Source: Acidobacteriota bacterium (GTDB lineage: Bacteria > Acidobacteriota > UBA6911). From it: a DNA stretch of 5,540 bases. Below, piece after piece: positions 1 through 4,747 of the stretch (the first letter of the stretch is position 1; each line of letters starts with the position of its first letter). The stretch covers positions 1 through 5,540 of the forward strand of contig JAHFUH010000391.1 of the NCBI GenBank assembly GCA_023265215.1, written 5' to 3'. Made by a program: the position numbers and the translations under genes. The notes beneath the pieces are model-generated. The model worked only from the letters and a program-made list of their open reading frames with translations, did no database searches and was not told the origin of the DNA.

Positions 1-162
1 CGTATCCAGTGGAATAACCTCTTCGATTTCAAGGCAAGCTCCGGAGGAAGATATATCCTCCAGAATTGCCCATTCGGCGCGTTCGCGGCCGTCTGCATTC
101 TTCCACTTGACCTGGACCAGGTCGGCACAAAGCTCTCGATCTTCTCGTCTTTCAGCGTTCAC
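1..162 (-). CDS. PilZ-domain protein, N-terminal part (runs off the left edge)
   Basis: This is the first 54 codons of a gene read leftward and cut by the window edge. It starts at GTG (160-162), the only usable start after an in-frame stop at 181-183; a weak AGG lies about 7 bases upstream. The translation has an early Arg-rich stretch (residues 4-9, ERREDR), then a strand-like LVQVKW, a Gly-containing turn, and EDISSSGACLEIEE at about residues 35-48. The DxSxxG element (DISSSG) after an upstream Arg cluster is the hallmark of PilZ domains, which bind cyclic di-GMP through those arginines and the D/NxSxxG motif. In the classical form the arginines are RxxxR; here R5, R6 and R9 could supply it (R5-x3-R9). 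PilZ proteins often control motility, exopolysaccharide or biofilm output, but the specific target cannot be told. The domain begins almost at the N terminus, so this may be a stand-alone PilZ protein or a PilZ-first fusion. Confidence 0.6.
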   Translation of the reverse strand, partial: MNAERREDRELCADLVQVKWKNADGRERAEWAILEDISSSGACLEIEEVIPLDT

Positions 163-211
163 AAATAACCTATCGGCAAATTAAAAACCGGGGATTAGGC
201 TCAGTGCTGAA

Positions 212-244
212 AATCAGTCAAATCCGTGGTGTTTAATGGTTTTT
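212..244 (+). repeat. Dispersed repeat unit, copy 1
   Basis: This stretch matches 354-383 in the same orientation: the first 18 bases agree at 15 positions (core aaatccgtgg versus aaattcgtgg), a 5-7 base variable stretch follows, and both end in tggtttt. The motif aatccgtgg also occurs twice in inverted orientation at 323-341. It lies in the non-coding spacer between the PilZ gene and tpx. Units of this 'aatccgtgg' type look like the short interspersed repeats found in many environmental genomes; membership of a named family is not claimed. Confidence 0.5.
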
Positions 245-310
245 ATATGGCGGCGTTCTGAAAAATATTTTCAAATAAGCTGAAGAAGAAACGCGGATAA
301 ACAAATGAGC

Positions 311-383
311 AAAACCAAGAGGCCACGGATTACCACGGATTCAAAATTTTCATAATCTGTGAAATTCGTGGCCTCTTGGTTTT
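311..383. repeat. Long hairpin made of two inverted repeat units; possible terminator after tpx
   Basis: A perfect 17-base inverted repeat (311-327 against 367-383, aaaaccaagaggccacg) closes a hairpin. The stem continues with a G-T wobble and three more pairs (to 331/363), then an inner stem pairs 334-341 with 354-361 with one wobble. The left arm holds a tandem 10-base duplication (ccacggatta / ccacggattc, 323-342). The tip is the palindrome aaaatttt. Copies at 212-244 and here show it belongs to a repeated element rather than being a simple terminator. It lies 43 bases past the tpx stop and has only a four-T tail when read leftward, so it may also end or protect the 3' end of the ilvNB-tpx transcript. 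That role is inference. Confidence 0.7.
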
Positions 384-425
384 AATAGGCATATTCGCAA
401 TTACTTATGACCGTTTGTTTGGTTC

Positions 426-935
426 CTAGCTTGCGCTTTTCGCTGCAGCGAGCGCTTTTTCGTAATTGGGTTCCGCACTGATTTCAGGAACCTGTTCTGC
501 GTAGAGGACTTTTCCTTGCTCGTCTACAACCACAACAGCCCTTGAAAACAGTCCTTCCAAGGCGCCATCCACAATTTGAACGCCATAGGCTTTGCCGAAG
601 CTGGAATCCCGGTATTCCGAGCCGACGATTACATTTTCAATCCCTTCTGCCGCACAAAAGCGTTTTTGGGCGAAAGGAAGATCCCTTGAGATGCACAGGA
701 CCACGATATTGTTCAGCCTGGCGGCTTCAACGTTGAATCTTCTAACAGAAGCGGCACAGACCGGCGTGTCCAGGCTTGGAAAAATATTCAAAATGACTTT
801 CTTCCCTTTGAATTCGCTCAGAGTCAAGGGCGACAGGTCCGCCCTTACAACCCTAAAATCGGGAGCTTGGGTTCCTGATTGCGGGAGTGAAGCGGAAGTG
901 TGGATCGGATTTCCTTTGAACATTATTTGTGTCAT
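426..935 (-). CDS. tpx: Thiol peroxidase Tpx (atypical 2-Cys peroxiredoxin)
   Basis: Tpx reduces hydrogen peroxide and alkyl hydroperoxides in the cytoplasm (periplasm in some species) with electrons from thioredoxin. The 169-residue product matches the family length and aligns from memory with E. coli Tpx nearly end to end. It has FKGNPI near the N terminus, the peroxidatic motif NIFPSLDTPVC (Cys60), CISRDLPFAQ and RFCAAEG with the resolving Cys94, followed by YGVQIVDG and AVVVVDE. Both cysteines are present, spaced 34 apart as in E. coli (61/95). The ATG at 933-935 was chosen because AGAGG lies 8 bases before it at 944-948; a GTG at 942-944 would overlap that site and leave no spacing. The gene follows ilvB in the same direction after 81 bases with no terminator visible between them, so it may be read through from ilvNB. 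No convincing separate promoter was found (taatat near 979-984 lacks a good -35). No signal peptide is seen. Confidence 0.95.
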   Translation of the reverse strand: MTQIMFKGNPIHTSASLPQSGTQAPDFRVVRADLSPLTLSEFKGKKVILNIFPSLDTPVCAASVRRFNVEAARLNNIVVLCISRDLPFAQKRFCAAEGIENVIVGSEYRDSSFGKAYGVQIVDGALEGLFSRAVVVVDEQGKVLYAEQVPEISAEPNYEKALAAAKSAS

Positions 936-943
936 GAGATGCA

Positions 944-948
944 CCTCT
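944..948 (-). promoter_or_regulatory. Ribosome binding site of tpx (decides the start)
   Basis: AGAGG on the minus strand lies 8 bases before the ATG at 933-935. It directly abuts and partly overlaps the upstream in-frame GTG (942-944), which therefore cannot use it. This fixes the shorter, 169-residue reading of Tpx. Confidence 0.7.
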
Positions 949-1016
949 ATTTAGTTTGAACAGCCCAATCCTCTAATATTACTTCTGAACACGATATTAT
1001 TTCTAACGCGGTTCCT

Positions 1017-2858
1017 CTAAAACGCATCACTTAGCTTGGGTTTGTTTTCGGGAATGTCCTCTGCCTTGGAGCGGTCTGCGATAAAATCTCCGGTGATCAT
1101 TTCCTTGTAGCCCATGCCGGGGCCAACCATCGGATACACGCAGGCATCCGGATCGATCATAACTTCCAGAAATGCCGGTCCTTCGAATTCGACAAACTTC
1201 TTCAAAGTCTCTCTCACTGCCATTTTTTCGCTAAGCCTGGCCGCGAATCCGAATCCATCCGCCTGAGCGGTTGCGACAAAATCTTTCTGGCGAAGAGACT
1301 TGTCGGATCCCGAAAAACGATTCCCAAAATAAAGCTTCTGCCACTGCCGTACCATTCCGTCCCCATGATTGTTGAGGACGAGTATTTTTATCGGCAGGTT
1401 GTAGGTCGTGGCGGTTTCAAGCTCTCCCAAATTCATCCGCATGCTGCCGTCTCCGTCGACATCAATTACGAGGCGGTCGGGGAATGCCGCCTGGGCGCCA
1501 ATGGCGGCTGGAAGGCCGAATCCCATGGTACCCATTGAACCCGAGGTCAGAAGGGAACGGGGGTGCTTAAAATCGAGATACTGAGCGGCCCACATCTGAT
1601 GCTGTCCCACTCCCGTGCAGACGAGGGCTTCTCCTCCCGTGATCTCATTCAGACACTCGATTACGTGGTACGGCTGGATTTTTTCACTCTCGCGGTCGTA
1701 ATTGCGGACATGTTGCTTCTTCAGATCTGCGGCGTGTGCCAGCCACTTGGAAAAATCTTTGGAAAAGTCTTTTCCCCGCTGCATCAAATCGATGAGGGCT
1801 TCGCGCGCAGAGCCTATATGAGACCATGTCACGGATCGGACCTTGCCTATTTCGGCTGCGTCAATATCGATGTGTGCGACCGCGCGAGCCTTGGGCGCAA
1901 ACTCCTGAACTTTGCCGGCGACTCGGTCGTCGAAACGGGCTCCGACCATAATAAGAAAATCGCAGTCCATGACCGCGTAATTGGCATAAGCCATGCCATG
2001 CATGCCCAGCATGTGCATGGAAAGGCTTTCGGTCGTGTCGAGGGCGCCAATGCCCATCAGAGTCGTTACGACAGGGATCTGAAACTTCGTTGAGAACTGA
2101 CGCAGCTGTTCCGCGGCGTTTCCGCCGATGACTCCTCCGCCTGCACAAATGAGCGGCCGCTCACTTTTTTGCAGCAGATCAAAGAAATCTGCACATTCCT
2201 CGGCCGACACGCGCGCCTGAGCCAGTTCTTTCATCCGGGTTTCATAACCTCTGAAATGGAGCATGCCCTCGCCCTTGAAAATCCCCTCCCAGTTCTGAAC
2301 GTCCTTGGGCACATCAACGACGACGGGTCCTGGGCGGCCGCTTCGGGCAATGTCGAATGCGGTTCGAACTGTGATCTCAAGGTCATCCGGCTCTTCCACA
2401 AGGAACACATGTTTGGCGCAGGAATTCATAATATTAAAAACCGGCGCTTCCTGGAATGCGTCGGTGCCTATTGCGTTGCGAGCTACCTGCCCGCAAATCA
2501 ACACCACGGGAACCGAATCGGCCATGCAGTCGCGAATGGGCGTAAGGCTGTTTGTGGCACCCGGCCCCGAAGTGACTATAAAGACGCCGACCTTGCCGCT
2601 TGCCCTGGCATATCCCGCGGCCATGAACCCTGCACCCTGTTCATTGGCGGGGACTATTAACTGTATCTGTTTGTTCGGGCAGGACTCGTGCTCAGCGTTA
2701 TAACGAAAGATTGCGTCGTAAGTGGGAAGGATGGCTCCTCCCGTGTACCCGAAAATCGTATCCACACTCTCTTGCGCCAGAACCTGGATCATCATTTCCG
2801 CGCCTGTCATTCGCTTGCCTGCCAACGGATGGCGCTCGTTTTCAAGTTGTGCGTTCAT
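1017..2858 (-). CDS. ilvB: Acetolactate (acetohydroxyacid) synthase, large catalytic subunit
   Basis: This is the ThDP-, Mg- and FAD-dependent enzyme that condenses two pyruvates to 2-acetolactate, or pyruvate with 2-ketobutyrate, at the first common step of valine, leucine and isoleucine synthesis. The 613 residues fit the family (about 550-620). Order: N-terminal pyrimidine-binding domain with GYTGGAILPTYDA (38-49) and catalytic Glu73 in ANEQGAGFMAAGYARA; GQVARNAIGTDAFQE (123-137); central FAD-type domain (about 215-375) with MVGARFDDRVAGK (304-316); C-terminal PP domain with TSGSMGTMGFGLPAAIGAQ (438-456), Mg/ThDP motif GDGS (469-472) to NN (496-497), and MVRQWQ (502-507). The loop after NN reads HGDG rather than the common xxLG. 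Ala126 stands where plant enzymes have Pro197, as in some bacterial enzymes. Residues 364-371 hold a small DFSK duplication in a linker. GAGGG lies 7 bases before the ATG. The gene starts 18 bases after ilvN, so the two are one translational unit. The FAD domain and small subunit indicate the biosynthetic rather than the catabolic AlsS type. Confidence 0.97.
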   Translation of the reverse strand: MNAQLENERHPLAGKRMTGAEMMIQVLAQESVDTIFGYTGGAILPTYDAIFRYNAEHESCPNKQIQLIVPANEQGAGFMAAGYARASGKVGVFIVTSGPGATNSLTPIRDCMADSVPVVLICGQVARNAIGTDAFQEAPVFNIMNSCAKHVFLVEEPDDLEITVRTAFDIARSGRPGPVVVDVPKDVQNWEGIFKGEGMLHFRGYETRMKELAQARVSAEECADFFDLLQKSERPLICAGGGVIGGNAAEQLRQFSTKFQIPVVTTLMGIGALDTTESLSMHMLGMHGMAYANYAVMDCDFLIMVGARFDDRVAGKVQEFAPKARAVAHIDIDAAEIGKVRSVTWSHIGSAREALIDLMQRGKDFSKDFSKWLAHAADLKKQHVRNYDRESEKIQPYHVIECLNEITGGEALVCTGVGQHQMWAAQYLDFKHPRSLLTSGSMGTMGFGLPAAIGAQAAFPDRLVIDVDGDGSMRMNLGELETATTYNLPIKILVLNNHGDGMVRQWQKLYFGNRFSGSDKSLRQKDFVATAQADGFGFAARLSEKMAVRETLKKFVEFEGPAFLEVMIDPDACVYPMVGPGMGYKEMITGDFIADRSKAEDIPENKPKLSDAF

Positions 2859-2876
2859 GTTCTATCCCTCTCTGTA

Positions 2877-3425
2877 TTAATTATGTTCGGCTGCCGTTTG
2901 GGCTTTTTCATCACCGTGGGATTCCCTGGCGGCCAGGTTTCGGTGCAGCGCAACTTTTCCCGTCCTTACCATTTCGTCAATCCCATACGGGCGGACAACA
3001 TCGAGAAACGCTTCGACCTTCCCTGAGTCTCCTGTTACTTCGAAAACGTAATTCTCCGGCGTCGCGGTTACGACGCGCGCGCGGAATATTTCCGCTTCCG
3101 TTAAAAGAGTGGTTCTCTTGGCTTCCGGCGCATGAACCCGTACCAGGATCAGCTCGCGCTCAACGCAGTTTTCGTCACTCCAATCAAAGGCTTCAACCGT
3201 GTCCGGGAGCTTTTCAACCTGTCTTAATATCTGCTGCGCCAGGAGCGGCTCGCAGCGAACCACCATCGTGATTCGTGAGAGGCTTGGATCGGAACTGCCC
3301 GCTACCGTGAGGCTTTCGATGTTGTAACCTCGTGCGCTGAACAGCCCTGCGATTCTAGATAGAACTCCAAACCTGTTTTCAACGAGAATGGAAAGCGTTC
3401 GTGTACTTTGAGAATTATTGGCCAT
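2877..3425 (-). CDS. ilvN: Acetolactate synthase, small regulatory subunit
   Basis: This is the regulatory subunit that activates the large subunit and makes it sensitive to feedback by valine. The 182 residues comprise an N-terminal ACT domain (about 8-82), with LSILVENRFGVLSRIAGLFSxRGYNIESLTV, and a C-terminal domain (about 88-165), with VERELILVRV, TEAEIFRA and GKVEAFLDVVRPYGIDEMVRTGKVAL, ending in a charged tail. Asn17 and Gly20 correspond to E. coli IlvH Asn11 and Gly14, residues needed for valine inhibition, so the enzyme is likely feedback-sensitive (inference). The start ATG at 3423-3425 has AGGAG (3432-3436) 6 bases upstream. It is the first structural gene after the attenuator leader, and ilvB follows 18 bases after its stop. 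The small-before-large order is the reverse of E. coli ilvBN, ilvIH and ilvGM. The symbol ilvH would be equally valid. Confidence 0.95.
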   Translation of the reverse strand: MANNSQSTRTLSILVENRFGVLSRIAGLFSARGYNIESLTVAGSSDPSLSRITMVVRCEPLLAQQILRQVEKLPDTVEAFDWSDENCVERELILVRVHAPEAKRTTLLTEAEIFRARVVTATPENYVFEVTGDSGKVEAFLDVVRPYGIDEMVRTGKVALHRNLAARESHGDEKAQTAAEHN

Positions 3426-3442
3426 ATCTGTCTCCTGCGCTT

Positions 3443-3475
3443 AGGGTCTGCATATGTTATTCATGCGTAGACCCT
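3443..3475 (-). promoter_or_regulatory. Hairpin between attenuator and ilvN ribosome binding site
   Basis: A perfect 7-base inverted repeat (agggtct at 3443-3449, agaccct at 3469-3475) encloses a possible inner four-base stem (gcat 3450-3453 with atgc 3463-3466). It lies 6 bases upstream of the AGGAG site of ilvN and has no U-run, so it is not a terminator. It could stabilise the 5' end of the readthrough mRNA or tune ribosome access. The role is unknown. Confidence 0.4.
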
Positions 3476-3487
3476 TATTGAGATTCC

Positions 3488-3522
3488 AAAAAAAAAGCCG
3501 TCAACCCGGTTCGGGTGACGGC
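3488..3522 (-). terminator. Intrinsic terminator in the ilvNB leader (attenuator, strands 3:4)
   Basis: On the minus strand gccgtcacccg (3512-3522) pairs with cgggttgacggc (3497-3508), giving 11 Watson-Crick pairs with one bulged base and a 3-base loop. Nine Us (3488-3496) follow at once. This is a textbook Rho-independent terminator, but it lies 62 bases before the first structural gene and after a leader peptide, which makes it an attenuator rather than a gene-end terminator. Read in the plus direction it has no U-run. Confidence 0.92.
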
Positions 3523-3559
3523 CTGGCATTGCCCAGTTATTCTGCCATCATCCGAACCG
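3507..3559 (-). promoter_or_regulatory. Antiterminator of the ilvNB attenuator (strands 2:3)
   Basis: The minus-strand bases 3559 to 3544 (cggttcggatgatggc) can pair with 3522 to 3507 (gccgtcacccgaaccg) over 16 positions: 14 Watson-Crick, one G-U, one A-C mismatch, with a 21-base loop. This consumes the whole left arm and loop of the terminator, so the two folds exclude each other. Strand 2 includes the leader-peptide stop codon (3548-3550), so a ribosome that finishes translation would cover it and let the terminator form. Confidence 0.82.
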
Positions 3560-3670
3560 ATATGTCCCGGTTAGGACGTCAAGATTTACAATGAATACGA
3601 TTCCTACGGCGACGGGCAGAAATGTATCTTGAAGGGAATGAATCCTGAACTGCAAATCCGGTGAGCTCAT
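3548..3670 (-). CDS. ilvNB leader peptide (branched-chain amino acid sensor)
   Basis: This is a 40-codon reading frame with ATG at 3668-3670 and TGA at 3548-3550, ending 25 bases before the terminator stem. Residues 17-33 read FLPVAVGIVFIVNLDVL; ten of residues 18-33 are Val, Ile or Leu (five Val, two Ile, three Leu). GGAGG (3683-3687) lies upstream but 12 bases from the ATG, longer than ideal; an in-frame TTG at codon 6 is an alternative start. The product itself probably has no function: in the ilv, leu and his systems of enteric bacteria the act of translation is the sensor, with ribosome stalling at codons for the scarce amino acid. The mix of all three branched-chain residues matches control by Val, Leu and Ile together, as in E. 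coli ilvGMEDA. It could in principle be a small hydrophobic protein, but its place between promoter and terminator and its overlap with strands 1 and 2 argue for a leader peptide. Confidence 0.85.
   Translation of the reverse strand: MSSPDLQFRIHSLQDTFLPVAVGIVFIVNLDVLTGTYRFG
3549..3578 (-). promoter_or_regulatory. Pause/protector hairpin of the attenuator (strands 1:2)
   Basis: Minus-strand cgtcctaaccg (3568-3578) pairs with cggttcggatg (3549-3559): nine Watson-Crick pairs, one G-U, one U-C mismatch, 8-base loop. Strand 1 overlaps leader codons 31-35 (Asp-Val-Leu-Thr-Gly). A ribosome stalled at the Val/Leu codons 28-33 would mask strand 1, freeing strand 2 for the antiterminator. Without translation, 1:2 would form and leave 3:4 to terminate. 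Confidence 0.72.
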
Positions 3671-3724
3671 GCCCGAATCCGTCCTCCAAACTTCCCGCTA
3701 TGATTCGCACGGAAGGTATCGATC

Positions 3725-3753
3725 AGCCTAGCAGGGGCCTCTCTGGCTGTCAA
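3725..3753 (-). promoter_or_regulatory. Promoter of the ilv leader-ilvN-ilvB operon
   Basis: On the minus strand a perfect -35 TTGACA (3748-3753) is followed after exactly 17 bases by TAGGCT (3725-3730), preceded by TG at the extended -10 position. Transcription would start near 3717-3719, about 47 bases before the leader-peptide ATG. The -10 matches the sigma70 consensus at only three of six positions, but the -35, the spacing and the extended element compensate. No operator could be recognised. Confidence 0.7.
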
Positions 3754-3762
3754 ATAAAAAAA

Positions 3763-3771
3763 TGGTATAAT
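3763..3771 (+). promoter_or_regulatory. Extended -10 promoter of the radical SAM gene
   Basis: TGGTATAAT carries a perfect TATAAT (3766-3771) and the extended TGn. The region where a -35 should lie (about 3742-3748) is poor (ctggct) and touches the -35 of the divergent ilv promoter, so the two polymerases could compete. The predicted start of transcription, near 3778, lies downstream of the ATG at 3770. Confidence 0.5.
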
Positions 3772-4657
3772 GCCCAAAGATCCTATGAGCGCGAATAAGC
3801 TGGAAAATGCATGGCGCAGCCATGAACGGAAATGGAAAGACAACCTCTTCGTCTATGCCGTCATATCGAGGAGGAGCCGCGGGATTTCGGTCGGAATCAA
3901 TCTAAATCCGGACAAAATCTGTAATTTTGACTGTATCTACTGCCAGGTGGCCCGCAGCCGGACGCCGGAAGTGCGCCAAGTCGACCTGGAAAAAGTCGAT
4001 GAGGAGCTTGGATTAATTCTGGAAGCAGAATGCAGCGGACTGCTTTATGAAGATACGCCTTTTGATGTCTTGTCAGCGGAAGAACGCGGAGTTCGGGATA
4101 TCGCCTTTTCCGGCAACGGAGAACCGACGGCATCCCCTCATTTCGCGGCAGCCGTCAGTTTAGCCGCGCGGGCGCGTCTAAAATTTCAGCTGAATTCAAC
4201 AAAGCTGATTTTGCTTACCAATGCCACGTGCCTGGATAAACCATCCGTTCGCACAGCTCTCGCCGAACTTGATCAAAATAATGGCGAGATTTGGGCCAAG
4301 CTCGACGCGGGCACAGAGAAACACTTCAGGCTTGTGAATCGTTCCCATGTGGTGCCGCTGCGGCGCATCCTGGACAACATGCTGGATGCTGCACGCATGC
4401 GGCCGCTGGTCATTCAGTCTCTATGGTTCAGAAGCCTCGATGTTGCGCCTCCTTCAGAAGAAATTGAATCCTATTGCGAACGGCTGAACGATCTTCTTGA
4501 GCAGGGAGGAAAACTCAAAAGCATCCAGCTGTATACGATAGCGCGCCATCCTGCGGAATGCTCTGCTTCACCGTTATCAAACGCTGAGTTGGACTGTATC
4601 GCCGGAATAGTTCGGATTCGTGTTCCCGTGCCTGTTGAACTCTTCTACGGTGTATAA
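3770..4657 (+). CDS. Radical SAM protein, COG0731 (TYW1-like) type
   Basis: This is a radical S-adenosylmethionine enzyme of unknown substrate. It has 295 residues. The cluster motif is CNFDCIYC with Cys51, Cys55 and Cys58 (CxxxCxxC), binding a [4Fe-4S] cluster that cleaves SAM. It is preceded by FVYAVISRRSRGISVGINLNPDKI (about 27-50) and followed by FSGNGEPT (113-120), the GGE-type SAM-contacting element. ILLTNAT (147-153), WAKLDAGTE (175-183) and SIQLYTIARHP (251-261) fit later strands of the partial TIM barrel. COG0731 includes the wyosine tRNA enzyme TYW1, but bacterial members of this shorter type are not known to make wyosine, so no reaction is claimed. No extra cluster domain is visible at the C terminus. 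Neither the ATG at 3770 nor the in-frame ATG at 3785 has a clear ribosome binding site. The longer form is given, but the TATAAT overlapping 3770 makes 3785 (MSANKLEN...) quite possible, with an almost leaderless mRNA. A DedA gene follows 90 bases downstream. Confidence 0.88.
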   Translation: MPKDPMSANKLENAWRSHERKWKDNLFVYAVISRRSRGISVGINLNPDKICNFDCIYCQVARSRTPEVRQVDLEKVDEELGLILEAECSGLLYEDTPFDVLSAEERGVRDIAFSGNGEPTASPHFAAAVSLAARARLKFQLNSTKLILLTNATCLDKPSVRTALAELDQNNGEIWAKLDAGTEKHFRLVNRSHVVPLRRILDNMLDAARMRPLVIQSLWFRSLDVAPPSEEIESYCERLNDLLEQGGKLKSIQLYTIARHPAECSASPLSNAELDCIAGIVRIRVPVPVELFYGV

Positions 4658-4747
4658 AACCGGAGCGCAGGAATTCCGTCCAATGCTGCATGGTTTTTCG
4701 AGTTTTTGGGCCTTAAACGATTAAGAGAAGATTGCTCGTTTACCACT

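Noticed and set aside
163..250. Promoter for the PilZ gene (TTGACT on the minus strand near 216-221)
   Set aside because: The hexamer is part of the repeat unit and no acceptable -10 lies 16-18 bases downstream (taatcc or cctaat only), so it is not listed.
311..383. CRISPR-like repeats because of the repeated ccacggatt motif
   Set aside because: Units are in both orientations, unevenly spaced and without spacers of constant length; the pattern is a hairpin element.
936..944. Longer Tpx start at GTG (942-944)
   Set aside because: The AGAGG site directly abuts and overlaps this codon, leaving no spacing; the ATG at 933-935 is 8 bases from it and gives the usual Tpx N terminus.
1741..1770. Near-perfect 12-base tandem duplication inside ilvB encoding DFSKDFSK
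   Set aside because: It lies in a linker between domains, keeps the frame and is a common kind of small in-gene duplication; there is no sign of function.
1563..2703. Long open frames on the plus strand opposite ilvB (1563-2093, 2169-2660, 2305-2703)
   Set aside because: They lie wholly antisense to a well-supported gene, show no family motifs and have skewed composition; they are shadows of the ilvB frame.
2688..3271. Plus-strand open frames opposite ilvN and the start of ilvB
   Set aside because: They are antisense to the conserved ACT-domain gene, with no motifs and no ribosome binding site.
3426..3720. T-box riboswitch as the control element before ilvNB
   Set aside because: No T-box sequence (AGGGUGGnACCGCG-like) is found before the terminator, whereas a leader peptide with Val/Ile/Leu codons and an alternative fold is present.
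4658..4747. Radical SAM and DedA genes joined by readthrough: the spacer is open in the same frame with a single TAA between them
   Set aside because: Thirty sense codons without a stop occur by chance often enough, the spacer translation looks like no domain, and the DedA protein has a normal N terminus at the ATG 4748.
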